From Vulcanisaeta distributa JCM 11216 (GTDB lineage Archaea > Thermoproteota > Thermoprotei > Thermoproteales > Thermocladiaceae), in the NCBI RefSeq assembly GCF_001315985.1, contig NZ_BBBI01000008.1:1-64000 (forward strand): 64,000 nucleotides of DNA. Reading direction: 5' to 3'. Shown here in pieces: positions 38,273-47,754 of this stretch; position 1 is the stretch's first letter, and every line of letters starts with the position of its first letter. The translations under genes were made by a program, and so were the position numbers. Below the pieces are notes generated by a model. It searched no databases and was not told where the DNA came from. It saw only the letters and a list, made by a program, of their open reading frames with translations.

Positions 38273-38862
38273 ATGGCATTACCTGTGCAACGGTCTGACT
38301 TAATTACGTACTTACCTAAGGATGTTGTTTATCACGATGGTTCAACCGCAACCCTATCTCTTGATTATGTTTTAACTGAGGGGGGGAATTTAAGGCTGTA
38401 CGTACCTCCGGGTAAGATGGAGGATGTAGTAGGGGGGGCTTTAAGGAATGCTGGCTTTAAGGACGCTATACTACGGATTCCTAAGGGTGAGAGGTACTCC
38501 CTCTCGCTAAGGCTCGGTGATGCATGGGACTTCACGTTAGAATTTATGAGGATGGCTTTATAGACTGTCATTTTGAGGTTAGTAGAGAATACCTTGAGCA
38601 TCTAACCCATAGGTCGGTCCCATGCATTTACGAAGTATTCATGCTTTATAGAACTGTATACGATAAGTTATACGTATTCGATAATGCGGCTAAGAAGTGG
38701 ATAGTAAGAATAGAAAGTAATTATAAAATCAGATTACCACCACCATCTACATCAACGGAGTGGAAACCAATTGTTGTTATGGGACTCACTATGGTAGCAT
38801 TAATACTATTGTTAAACTACGCACTATCACGACCTGAAAGAGAAAAAGACCAAGCTATATAG
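38273..38862 (+). CDS. Hypothetical protein with C-terminal membrane helix (frameshifted)
   Basis: The first frame (38273-38563) contains 'LRLYVPPGKMEDVVGGALRN' and ends shortly after 'GDAW'. One missing G near 38528 (GGG where GGGG would keep the frame) leads into 'LHVRIYEDGFIDCHFEVS', a charged segment, then a membrane helix ('VVMGLTMVALILLLNYAL') and the stop at 38860-38862. Restored length about 197 residues. The soluble part faces the cytoplasm if the tail helix is the only anchor. In-frame G7 tracts at 38380 and 38432. Confidence 0.5.
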
Positions 38863-38979
38863 GGCATTAAATAATACCTACACGGAAAAATATTAATTGT
38901 TATAGTAATACCAGAATAATAACAGATTAATGCATAAAATAAGTTTAAGTATAAGTATACTGTTCGATTTTTGACCAAT

Positions 38980-39360
38980 ATGCTAAGTTCATCAATGATG
39001 AGTTTAATGGATGCCTTATTGATTTCACTCTATGCATTGCTGGGCATTAATGCGTTTTCCACACCACGCTATGTACATGAAGCCAAACAAGTGCTTGAAT
39101 CCTTAGAAAAAGCATTATTAATTTCCCTCATTTTCTTTTTAAATATTTATCTGATTTACAATATTACTATTACTAACATTAATATATTCATTACAGAAAT
39201 ATTGAGGGAGGTGCTTATAAATTTCTTTGGCATTTCAACCTATTATCTTTTTGCAAATATAAGTCGGTGTGGACGAATGGGGGGGCGATGTAGTTTAGCA
39301 AGCATTATGAAGTATCTCATGTTCATGATTTTAATTATGACTCTCATTATCTATCTATGA
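38980..39360 (+). CDS. Three-helix membrane protein
   Basis: About 126 residues from ATG 38980 (TTG 38971 possible; a TATA-like TTTAAGTATAAG lies at about 38944). Helices: 'LMDALLISLYALLGIN', 'ALLISLIFFLNIYLIYNITI', and the C-terminal 'YLMFMILIMTLIIYL'. The loop 'SRCGRMGGRCSLAS' contains the G7 tract 39279-39285. Not recognised. The next 270 bases hold no gene apart from a C7 tract at 39615. Confidence 0.5.
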   Translation: MLSSSMMSLMDALLISLYALLGINAFSTPRYVHEAKQVLESLEKALLISLIFFLNIYLIYNITITNINIFITEILREVLINFFGISTYYLFANISRCGRMGGRCSLASIMKYLMFMILIMTLIIYL

Positions 39361-39629
39361 ATTAAACCTAAACCATGGCAGCTTACAACGAGACCCTAAT
39401 TTCTAAAAACCCGAAACTCATTAAACGAGGTTAGGAAGCCTTAGCTCACACGGCAATAAGGAAGCACAGAAAACCAAAACAATAAATCAAACATGAATAA
39501 AAACACCTAAACCCAGGCGCAATGAGATAAAAACCAAAGAGAGCAAGTAAAAATCCTATTAAATTTATTAATTTCGCCCAATCAACTAGTAAGTTTTAGA
39601 TCATTGCTATTCCACCCCCCCAGAAGCCA

Positions 39630-39782
39630 TTAGACAAGGCCTACATAGAAGCCCTCCTTCTCGAGTTCCTCACGGACCTTGTCCGGGAAGTCTATTGGCT
39701 TTATGAGGGGTTCCCTGGAGAACACCCTAAGCATTGCATTTAGTATGTCATTGTTATGTGGGTATGGCTTCTTCTTAACCAT
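39630..39782 (-). CDS. Small conserved-looking protein, 50 residues
   Basis: From ATG 39782 to TAA 39630-39632: 'MVKKKPYPHNNDILNAMLRV', 'FSREPLIKPIDFPDKVREEL', 'EKEGFYVGLV'. Dense charged/hydrophobic alternation and a clean start suggest a real small gene. A TATA-like AATTTAAGG lies about 35 bases upstream. No recognised family; possibly a small regulator or ribosome-associated protein. Confidence 0.55.
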   Translation of the reverse strand: MVKKKPYPHNNDILNAMLRVFSREPLIKPIDFPDKVREELEKEGFYVGLV

Positions 39783-39808
39783 TATTAGCAAGGACTCTAA
39801 TGATACCC

Positions 39809-41209
39809 TTAAATTAGTAATTTCCTATAAAATTCGTGGTCATAGATTATGTAATAAATAAATAGTGGTAGGTAGATCATTGGTATTACATTTACGTAAT
39901 TAATCGATGATTCTGTAGATGATCCACTGCGTTCATTGATTAGCCTTATCGCCGTTCTATTAATCATGAACGATACTTTTACGTATGCCATCTTATAGTT
40001 TGTTATGAAGTAATTGCTGTGAGCCTTGACTATAGCTACTATGGTTATGTTTATTGGGAATACATAGTCATAATTACTGAACATGCAGGTGAGTAGGAAG
40101 CCATTTGGCACTGGTGTGTGGGGACCTGCCGATAATGCGGGTATGTACGTCCACGAAACCTCATCCGCCTTAATAACGGTCTTCACTGCCGTGCCCCCCC
40201 GATAAGTAACCTGTGACTCAGAGCCAAGTGGGTTTGGTGGTATTGTCGGTATTTCGTACGGTATGGAATATATGGTCTTACCCGTGCTCGTGGGTGCCAC
40301 GGTTATTAGATCTAAGCAGGAATTGGTGCCGATGCTTACCTTGATGTAGTAGGGTGGAAGATACACCATTACATAACCAAGTATGAGTATGGAGTTGGGT
40401 ACATACGTCTGATTGGTAATGCCGATATCCACCAGTGAGTAATTAAGTAACGCCATGTACTCCATGGGATGCTTACCACTGAGGACTAAGCCGGTCACTG
40501 GGTCTAGCCCGCCGTACTGTGGGTTTAATGATGCGGATAATAACGATGATAGCGTCACCAGGGCTAATAATGATAGCGCTATTGACCAGGCGATTATCCT
40601 TATTACGTGTATCCTCGTAAAGTTAACGAATTTACTATCCACCATGCTTATGTTTGGCGTGAGCCAGGCGATGAGGAGTAGTATGTACGATATTATCATT
40701 ATTAAGGCACCAACAATGGCTATGTATAGTATTGCGCCTATCATTAGTGCAATACCTGCATACCTATGTAACCTACTTAACCCATTAATCGCATGGTATA
40801 TGTAGTACGAGAACGCAATTATCAACGGCCACACAGCGACTATTAATGCGTATACTAACGCCGCTTGATTAAATGGGTACCTAAGCCATAATGCATGCTC
40901 GGTGATAAGTATGTAATTACGGAGTATGAACTCACGGTAACCTTAACAATGCCATAAAGCCCAAGTATTATAGCGGTAGTGGCGTAATTAAACGCAATAA
41001 TGACTACCATGATTATCAATGCGATCTTAGCATTATTAAAAACGACCCATTAATCCAAGCTCCTTGAAGAGATATAGCAACATCACTAAACCAAGCACTG
41101 TGAATACTTCGTGACCTACGAACTTAATTGAGCCTATTATCAGTAGGATTGAGGATAGGGCGCCGAGTAGCCTTGTATTAGTGATTGATTGAGATCGTTC
41201 ATTACTCAT
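39809..41209 (-). CDS. DUF996-like membrane protein with extracellular C-terminal part (frameshifted)
   Basis: From ATG 41209 the chain 'NTRLLGALSSILLIIGSIKF' and 'VFTVLGLVMLLYLFKELG' resembles DUF996 and stops at 41036-41038. One base off, the frame continues 'NNAKIALIIMVVIIAFNYAT', and after another shift near 40925 'EHALWLRYPFNQAALVYALI' into the long frame ending at 39809. That last part holds further helices and, from about 40480, a Ser/Thr-rich outer domain of about 200 residues plus a final helix ('IPMIYLPLFIYYIIYDHEF'). It may be two genes fused in one frame; 'MVDSKFVNF' (about 40646) could start the second. In-frame C7 at 40194. Confidence 0.45.
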
Positions 41210-41250
41210 TATTGATAAATAGCATTAATCTAATTATATCTTTTGCTCTG

Positions 41251-42498
41251 TCATAGTTTGTCCTGCTCATAATTTTTAAGAAGGAATGCCCTCGTTAACT
41301 CCTTACCGAGGTACATGGCGTGTGAGTAGTTAGTGAAGTGATTACTATTCTTGAGCGTGTTATATGCCTCCTCAAGTGATTTAAACGAGAATCTCCTATG
41401 TAGTGAGTTCGTGATTGGCAACCTATGCTCAACAACCACGGACTCGCCCTCCCTCATAACCAGGAAGTTACCCCTCGGGTCCTCAACGAACTCACTGAAT
41501 ACATTGGCGTTTCTCCTCACGAACTCCTCAGCCCTACCCAGGTCTTTGGTGTATATCCTAGCTGAGAATGGCATTACGGCTATGGAACCCACGCTATACC
41601 AGGCGTTGAACTCCCTGTTCAGGGTCTCGACGACTTTCTTCGCAAGAGACCACCACCTATATAACTGCCTGCACCAGTCATTGAGCACGTCCACACTCCT
41701 CAAATAAACCACTTGATTGTAATAGTCACCACTTATAACACCCTGAACCAGGTAATCACCCCCGTAATAAACAGCATTGACCGAGTACGGATTAATCCTC
41801 AACTCCCTGACTATGGCATCAACCACCTCGGCAGGAGGCTCAAAACCCCTAAGCCCAGTCTCGCTAAGTCTCCTGAATGGGTGTGGCTTACCCATCGAGT
41901 CTATGACCACAAGCGGCGTTATCAACTCCCTATAATCACCCTTATCAAAGCCGTAATTTAGTACCAAGTCAACGAGCTTAACCCAGGACCTGTAGGTGTC
42001 CCTCTCATAAATAAAGCCGCCAACCAGCGGCAGAACCCAACCACCGTCATGCTCATTTTCACGAACCTCCACATTCATTAATGGTCTAACGGGCTTGCGC
42101 CCAGGCCTGTAGTTCTCATGGACGACCTTTATCAATAAGTCGGCATTACGCGCCTTAAATGCCTCCCTAAGGTCTATCACCCTCACCGTAGACCTAACAC
42201 CATCAGCAATATCCCTGTCCACGAGCAAGACATCCAACACGCCATCCCTAAAGAACCTAATCAGTAAATCACCAACACCATTATAGTCAAGGCCAAAGAC
42301 TATCAGTGTGTCGACCCAGTTAAATCTTGATAGGGTGGCTACCATGTAGTTAATACCTATCGGTGTGTATAGATTACCGATTATACCCACGAGTTTAATC
42401 GAATCACCAAGCAGCCTCTTCACCTGATCAATACCACTCCATAAAGTCACAATGGCTATGTTGGAATCCTCATTAATCACCTCATAATTAAACCTCAC
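41251..42498 (-). CDS. DUF4346 / archaeal thymidylate-synthase-like protein
   Basis: 415 residues, intact. The N-terminal 'GIIGNLYTPIGINYMVATLS' and 'DTLIVFGLDYNGVGDLL' resemble the first domain of the methanogen-type thymidylate synthase/MtrA-like family. The C-terminal 'EDPRGNFLVMREGES' and 'TNYSHAMYLGKELTRAFLLK' plus 'NYEQDKL' match DUF4346 as I recall it. It may modify pyrimidine nucleotides or C1-carrier compounds. Its place next to the pyrimidine genes fits, but the spacing (M50 gene in between) does not prove an operon. No G/C tract interrupts it. Confidence 0.55.
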   Translation of the reverse strand: MRFNYEVINEDSNIAIVTLWSGIDQVKRLLGDSIKLVGIIGNLYTPIGINYMVATLSRFNWVDTLIVFGLDYNGVGDLLIRFFRDGVLDVLLVDRDIADGVRSTVRVIDLREAFKARNADLLIKVVHENYRPGRKPVRPLMNVEVRENEHDGGWVLPLVGGFIYERDTYRSWVKLVDLVLNYGFDKGDYRELITPLVVIDSMGKPHPFRRLSETGLRGFEPPAEVVDAIVRELRINPYSVNAVYYGGDYLVQGVISGDYYNQVVYLRSVDVLNDWCRQLYRWWSLAKKVVETLNREFNAWYSVGSIAVMPFSARIYTKDLGRAEEFVRRNANVFSEFVEDPRGNFLVMREGESVVVEHRLPITNSLHRRFSFKSLEEAYNTLKNSNHFTNYSHAMYLGKELTRAFLLKNYEQDKL

Positions 42499-42541
42499 AA
42501 CTTCCGTAGCAATGGGCCAGTTATAATACTTGCCATCATAA

Positions 42542-43187
42542 CTAAGGGAGAATGCTGGGTATTAAGCTCGGTATTAACAATGCAATAGATATTATGAACA
42601 TTAAGGCCCAAACCCTAACGTCACCTCTAAACACCCTAAATCCATCAAGCACTATACCGGGCAGGGCCAGCGGTAACAGGTTGAAAAAGCCCAGCCATGC
42701 ATTGATCGCGTATATGAGGCCGGCATAGTAGGAGAATGGGCCAGGTAGTAATAATGATAGGGGTAGGAAGACCACGGCAAACACAATGTTCGTAGCAGGG
42801 CCCGCAAGCGCTATCCTTAACTCATCATTTCTCGTGGGGGGGTAGCCCCCAAACCTTTGGACCAATCACCGTGGCACCGGGTGTGGCTATTATGAAGTGG
42901 AGGAAGGATGTTGCCAGGGCAAGTAGAAGCCCAATCCACCAGGCCTTGAAATACGCTATGTAACCCAACCTCCTCGCCACCTCCCTATGCATCAGCTCAT
43001 GGCCGAGGAAGCCAGTCAATACTGCAATAAATGTGGCCATTAAGCCGCCAACGCTAAGTAATGTGCTGAAGAGGTTTGCGAAGGCTATTGTCATGATAAT
43101 TAAGGCAATCACGATATCCCTAACCTCATGCCTATACGGCCTAAACGGCACTCCATAACCACCACCCCAATAATTAATGTTCATCAA
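42542..43187 (-). CDS. M50-family (site-2-type) membrane metalloprotease (frameshifted)
   Basis: 'FLGHELMHREVARRLGY' carries the HExxH zinc motif inside a membrane helix, and 'LLPLALPGIVLDGFRVFRG' carries the second conserved Asp motif. The frame breaks at C5 42846-42850, where four would give 'GPKVWGYPPTRNDELRIAL'. The nearby C7 tract 42836-42842 encodes Pro-Pro. Restored chain about 214 residues with about six helices, matching short archaeal S2P homologues. Role: intramembrane cleavage of regulators. Lies between DUF4346 and pyrD on the same strand. Confidence 0.75.
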
Positions 43188-43208
43188 GACGTGGTGATTA
43201 GATAATTA

Positions 43209-44184
43209 TTAAAGCCTTTCACTCAGACCCATCAATACCTCTTTAAACAACCTATTAAACACGAAGGGGGGGCCCTCGTACGCGAATGCCGTAACCACAC
43301 CAACCATGTTCGCACCACTCCTCATTAAATCAATCACCTGCCATCCATGGAAGACACCGCCAAGCCCAATGACCGGGTTCCCAAAGCCCCCCCACCTCCT
43401 AACCTTGATGATCAACGACTTAACAATTGGGTAGATCGGGTAGCCGCTTAATCCGCCATAACCAACGGAAATCCCAGGCTCCTTAGTTGGCAGGGTATTG
43501 GCTATTGTTAATCCAAACCCACGCTTACCAGCCATGTTCACAACCCACCTGTAAAACTCAATATCAACCCCCCCAAGGGGCAGTTTTATGAATAACGTAC
43601 CTGGAAATGCCTCGACACCCCTAAGCAATTCACCTAGATACTCCCTATCCGATATCCATGAGCCACGGTAAGTAGGGCTACTAATATTTAACTCCACGGC
43701 ATCCACGCCATAACCCCTCAAATTATTAAGCATGTACATAAACTCACCGATTGAGAACCCCCGCCAAGCTGACAATTACGTAAGTACCGAGTCTACGCAG
43801 TCCATTGAGAATACTCGGTAATCGACTTATGAAGTCTATGAAGCCCCTTGATGGTAAACCCATGGCATTAACCATGGCCTTTAAACCAGGGTACTTAACG
43901 ATGCGTGGTTTTGGATTACCAAGACGCGGCTTAAGCGTGATTGAGCCAATGGTTATGAAGCCAATACCCGCTGATGTGATCCGTGACGCCAGAAATCCAT
44001 CCTTATCAATCCCCCCCGCGCCAAGTCCCAGTGGATTCTTAAGGAGCCTGCCGTTAACTTCGATTGGCATCTCAATGCCACGGCTGCGGTAATTAACAAT
44101 ACCACTCCTAATGAGTGCATGCGATGTCTCGTAGGTGAACTCAGGAGGTAGGTAATTAATTAGTTTGAGTACCTGGGTTAACAC
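43209..44184 (-). CDS. pyrD: Dihydroorotate dehydrogenase (frameshifted at a C5 tract)
   Basis: First frame: 'NPLGLGAGGIDKDGFLASRI' (FMN/orotate site) and 'PKPRIVKYPGLKAMVNAMGL'. Second frame: 'VDAVELNISSP', 'NTLPTKEPGISVGYGGLSGY' and 'PVIGLGGVFHGWQVIDLMRS'. They join if the C5 at 43758-43762 is read as four ('VSLAGFSIGEFMYML'). Restored length about 325 residues. Family-1/2 sites usually read GAGFDK or GAGIDK, so the C7 at 44011-44017 seems to add a Gly. Catalyses dihydroorotate to orotate. Start overlaps pyrE by 29 bases. Confidence 0.85.
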
Positions 44185-44785
44185 GCGTGCTCACCAGGTA
44201 ATTAATTATTGAATTACGTAACTCATCACTGATTAACCCATTCTTGACGAGAATGTCGATCATCTCCGTAATCCGAAGTAGGGCAACAGCGTTAACGCCC
44301 TCCCTCCTAATTGCATCAAGCCCGCCCTGCTCCCTATCAATGAAGGCCGCCGCCACAACCACATCACCACCGTGACTCCTAACAACCCTAATAGCCCTAA
44401 TTATCGAGCCTCCCGTGGTCACCACGTCATCGATTACGGCAACCCTCATACCCTGCCTCAAATCGCCCTCGACAAGCCTCGCCATACCATGCTCCTTAGC
44501 CTCCTTCCTAACGTAGATAATGCCCTTACCAAGCTCATAAGCAACCATTGAGGCCCAGGGTATACCCGCCGTCTCTATGCCCGCCACAACATCGATGTTG
44601 AAGCCCGATAGTAAATCGGCCATAGACCTAACCAACTGCCTATAAATGCTTGGGTGGGTTATTGCGAGCCTTAAGTCAATATAGAGTGGGCTCTCAATAC
44701 CGCTGGTTAATTTGAACCGCCCAAACTTGATTGCGCCTATCCTGTAAAGACTTATTGCCAATTCATCGCCTGGCATCGCCATCAC
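44156..44785 (-). CDS. pyrE: Orotate phosphoribosyltransferase
   Basis: 209 residues, complete. '[20 protein letters not shown]' is the N-terminal OPRT block, '[20 protein letters not shown]' the flexible-loop region with '[14 protein letters not shown]', and '[18 protein letters not shown]' the PRPP-binding motif. Converts orotate plus PRPP to OMP. Its start overlaps the pyrI stop by four bases and its end overlaps pyrD, so it sits in a tight operon. No G/C tract of six or more, and no lesion. Confidence 0.95.
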   Translation of the reverse strand: MMAMPGDELAISLYRIGAIKFGRFKLTSGIESPLYIDLRLAITHPSIYRQLVRSMADLLSGFNIDVVAGIETAGIPWASMVAYELGKGIIYVRKEAKEHGMARLVEGDLRQGMRVAVIDDVVTTGGSIIRAIRVVRSHGGDVVVAAAFIDREQGGLDAIRREGVNAVALLRITEMIDILVKNGLISDELRNSIINYLVSTRVNPGTQTN

Positions 44786-45264
44786 GTCAGTCCAAAGTAC
44801 TTCTCAATGTCGTTGAGTTCATGTATTGTGCCGCAGTAATCACATATGAGCTTTAGCGGTTCCCTAGACAGTACCCGGAACCTACTCCTTACGGGCTCCC
44901 TTTGTTGATTCGTTACGCACCTCGGGTTCTTACACTTGAGCAATCCCTCAATAACGTCCGGTATCGCCACCTTGAACTTGCTGACTACCTCGTAATCCCT
45001 TATTATATTCACGGTGGCCGTTGGCGCGACGAGAGCCACTAGATTAAGCTCATCCTTAGTTAATTCCCTGCCCTCGATCTTAACGATATCCTTAGTGCCC
45101 AGCTTCCTACTCTCCACATTCATAACCAACGCCACCCTAAACCCCCCCTCACGACCACTTATGCCCAGTAACCGAAGCACCAAAAGTGCCCTACCGGCTG
45201 GTATGTGGTCGATCACCACGCCATCCCTAATCTTACTAATTATCAACTCCCTCTTACTACTCAC
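44782..45264 (-). CDS. pyrI: Aspartate carbamoyltransferase regulatory chain
   Basis: 160 residues. N-terminal nucleotide-binding domain ('[20 protein letters not shown]', '[20 protein letters not shown]') and the C-terminal zinc site with paired cysteines: 'CKNPRC' and 'CDYC' (C-x4-C…C-x2-C). Binds PyrB and gives allosteric control by nucleotides. The C7 tract 45142-45148 gives 'REGGFRVAL' where I expect a single Gly in this family. Overlaps pyrB and pyrE by four bases each. Confidence 0.95.
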   Translation of the reverse strand: MSSKRELIISKIRDGVVIDHIPAGRALLVLRLLGISGREGGFRVALVMNVESRKLGTKDIVKIEGRELTKDELNLVALVAPTATVNIIRDYEVVSKFKVAIPDVIEGLLKCKNPRCVTNQQREPVRSRFRVLSREPLKLICDYCGTIHELNDIEKYFGLT

Positions 45265-46190
45265 GGCCTATCACCCGCAAGCACGAGCTTCAGCAATGCC
45301 ATGCGCAGGGGAACACCTAGGCTGGCTTGTTTGAAGTACCTGGCCTGCGGCATGTTGTCGACGGCGAAGTCAACCTCATCAACCCTTGGCAGTGGGTGAA
45401 GTATTATTAGGCTTGGTTTACCCCCCCTCTCGATCAACTTGGGCGTTACCTTGTAGGCGCCTTTAACCTTCTCGTACTCCATTGGGTCAGGGAACCTCTC
45501 CCTCTGTATCCTGACGACGTAAAGCACGTCCAAGTCATTAATCACGCCGTATGGGTCATCAGTCCAGTCATACTTCATACCCCTCGAATTCATGAACTCA
45601 ACAAGCTCCTGCCTGGGCCTGAGTAGTTCTGGCGATATCAAGTGAAGCTTAACCCTGTAGTAGGACAGGGCCTGGACCAGGGAGTTGACGACCCTCGCAT
45701 ACCTAAGGTCGCCGAGTATCCCGATGGATAGGCCATCAATCACCTTAAACTCCCGCCAAATCGTGTACAGATCAAGCATTGCCTGGGTTGGGTGGTTCTG
45801 GGAACCATCACCGGCATTAATCACTGGTGACTCCGCAACCTCAGCCGCGAACTTAGCAGCGCCCTCAAGGCTATGCCTAATCACTATGGCGTTTGCGTAA
45901 GAATCAAGCATCCTAATCGTGTCAGCAAGGTTCTCGCCCTTAGCCATTGACGTAGCCTCAGTACCGCTGAAGCCAATTACTCTACCACCAAGCCTAAGCA
46001 TGGCGGTCTCAAAGCTAAGCCTAGTCCTGGTGCTCGGCTCGAAGAAGGCCAGGGCGAGGACCTTATCACTGAGGATATCAAGCCTGGACTTGGCATACCT
46101 CTCCATGTTAAGAGCCTCAGAAAACAAAACCTCAAAATCCTCCCTACCGAAATCCAGCACGCTTATTACATCCTGATTAAACCAAGCCAT
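45261..46190 (-). CDS. pyrB: Aspartate carbamoyltransferase catalytic chain
   Basis: 309 residues. '[17 protein letters not shown]' (carbamoyl-phosphate site), '[20 protein letters not shown]' and '[16 protein letters not shown]' are the diagnostic motifs. First committed step of pyrimidine synthesis, in complex with PyrI. The start ATG 46190 is preceded by an AT-rich TATA region, so pyrB-pyrI-pyrE-pyrD likely form one leaderless transcript. The C7 tract 45421-45427 encodes Gly-Gly before the '[12 protein letters not shown]' strand, one more than expected. Confidence 0.95.
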   Translation of the reverse strand: MAWFNQDVISVLDFGREDFEVLFSEALNMERYAKSRLDILSDKVLALAFFEPSTRTRLSFETAMLRLGGRVIGFSGTEATSMAKGENLADTIRMLDSYANAIVIRHSLEGAAKFAAEVAESPVINAGDGSQNHPTQAMLDLYTIWREFKVIDGLSIGILGDLRYARVVNSLVQALSYYRVKLHLISPELLRPRQELVEFMNSRGMKYDWTDDPYGVINDLDVLYVVRIQRERFPDPMEYEKVKGAYKVTPKLIERGGKPSLIILHPLPRVDEVDFAVDNMPQARYFKQASLGVPLRMALLKLVLAGDRP

Positions 46191-46197
46191 GTCTAAT

Positions 46198-46230
46198 TTT
46201 TATATTTTAATTTAAATTAAACTTTCGTTC
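46198..46230 (-). promoter_or_regulatory. Promoter of the pyr operon
   Basis: On the minus strand TTTAAATTAAAATATAAA lies about 15-35 bases before ATG 46190, preceded by a purine-rich CGAAAG that can serve as BRE. The spacing fits a leaderless or near-leaderless pyrB mRNA. Confidence 0.5.
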
Positions 46231-46786
46231 TAAAAACAAATAAATATATAATGCATCTCGTGCATTTATGTACTATAAGAAATAGAAATCAACTATGATT
46301 ATTCATTCACGGAATAAAATAATACTAAGGATACGCAATTCTTCTGCCTGGTCCCTCTGTAGGTGTCCTGGGCAAACCATCGTATATTCTAATTATTCCT
46401 TATTCCCTTTACTTTATCATCCTCAATTTGATAGAGAGCTTCATAAAGTTTGGGCACGACCCTAACCCTAGGGCCCAGGCATACACCTTTTTACTTGGTC
46501 TATAAACACCGTAGTGAACCTCAATTACCTTCGGCATACTTACCTCCTCACCCACAGCTCTCCTCGTCTCTTTTTGTTTGATCCTTAACCCTCCTTGGTT
46601 AGGGGGCCTTCTTTTTGCCTTTCCTCGTCATTCCTACTCATCTGACTTACTTAACCTCGGGCAGATCTCCGCAGGCCTTATGGAACCATTATGCGGTCCT
46701 CGACCCATGCGTCCTCAATCATTAACTATCGCACTAAGCCAACATACGTTGGTAAGGTGTATTAACGAGGAATTTTCAACCCCCCC
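46231..46786 (-). other. Intergenic region with a decayed small gene
   Basis: From ATG 46537 the minus strand reads 'MPKVIEVHYGVYRPSKKVYA' and, after a one-base shift near 46475, 'VVPKLYEALYQIEDDKVKGI' to a stop at about 46396. This looks like the remains of a small protein of about 50 residues of unknown family. The rest is empty apart from a C7 tract at 46780-46786 just before the conserved promoter element. Confidence 0.35.
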
Positions 46787-46828
46787 ACTCGACTCACTTT
46801 CTCTGAACACTCAAAGTAAAAAAAAGCT
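46787..46828 (+). promoter_or_regulatory. Conserved upstream element, copy 3
   Basis: ACTCGACTCACTTTCTCTGA followed by ACACTCAAAG and an eight-A run. Nearly identical over about 40 bases to 9702-9748, although the downstream genes belong to different families. The A-run ends about 30 bases before ATG 46855. Confidence 0.6.
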
Positions 46829-46854
46829 CTGTGAAATAGATGATTTTGATAATT

Positions 46855-47754
46855 ATGAGCCTAAGAATAAAGTGGATAATAGCGGCTGTGGTAATCGTTG
46901 TTGCTGTTATAGTTTCTTTATTTGCTAGTAGGCTCATTATGGGGGGGCCCATTATGAATCATACTACTAAGCTTCCTCCTACACTGGTACCGCATTCGAT
47001 TATTTATGGTAGTGTTGCTTGTAATGATTCTTATAATGTTCTTGTTCCTGGCAACACGACGGTAGTCCTCGTTTATCACGTTCACGGTAATTTTACCATT
47101 AATGACGTATCCCTAGTCATCGACTTTCCACTAAGTATCATCAATGAGACTCTGTCAGTGGCATTTAAATTGCCGAATCCAGAGAATGCCATGTGGCTTG
47201 GCATTTACGTAAATGGCAAGTTAACGGCCTTTGATAATCAATCTGACCCAATCATTGCGTTGATTAACGCAATTGACCAGCCTTACCCATATGTCTATTA
47301 CAATACAACAACGAAGACTTATGAAAGCGCACCAGGCAAGTTAACGACATTTTGGCAGTTCGTCAAGGCTGAGAACATACCAGCAATATACACGGACTTC
47401 AACGTCGAATTTTCGGCCATCCACGTCAAGTCAGGTGATACAATCGTGATAGTTCTATACTCGGCAGTACCTTACGCATTACCTGTGTGCGGCATAACCA
47501 GCGAAGCAGAGGAGGTTCAGTCAATGGTTAGGAATAACTTAATTGGCTTCTCGCCGCCAAGCCCAAATGCGGTACCGACAGTCCAGCAGTTGGTTGGAGC
47601 TGGTCAGTACATAACTGAGGTACCCACGATATACCTAATGAGCAAGCCGCCAGTCGCCAGAAACCCGGAGACAATAGGCATAAGTGGTATAAAGCCATAC
47701 ATGAACAACACAGCACCAATATATATAATGGCATATTCCGGGTTTGGCGGGTGA
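46855..47754 (+). CDS. Membrane-anchored surface protein, paralogue of 17531-18370
   Basis: About 299 residues. Start ATG 46855 ('MSLRIKWIIAAVVIVVAVIV') matches the paralogue's 'MGPRIKWIMAAVLVVVALVV' and fits the promoter spacing; ATG 46840 adds five residues. Outer domain with 'PGNTTVVLVYHVHGNFTIND', 'TFWQFVKAEN' and the ending 'MNNTAPIYIMAYSGFGG'. Two Cys pairs and several sequons. The G7 tract 46941-46947 is in frame. The stop overlaps the next gene by four bases, so the pair at 46855 and 47754 is co-translated. Confidence 0.7.
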   Translation: MSLRIKWIIAAVVIVVAVIVSLFASRLIMGGPIMNHTTKLPPTLVPHSIIYGSVACNDSYNVLVPGNTTVVLVYHVHGNFTINDVSLVIDFPLSIINETLSVAFKLPNPENAMWLGIYVNGKLTAFDNQSDPIIALINAIDQPYPYVYYNTTTKTYESAPGKLTTFWQFVKAENIPAIYTDFNVEFSAIHVKSGDTIVIVLYSAVPYALPVCGITSEAEEVQSMVRNNLIGFSPPSPNAVPTVQQLVGAGQYITEVPTIYLMSKPPVARNPETIGISGIKPYMNNTAPIYIMAYSGFGG

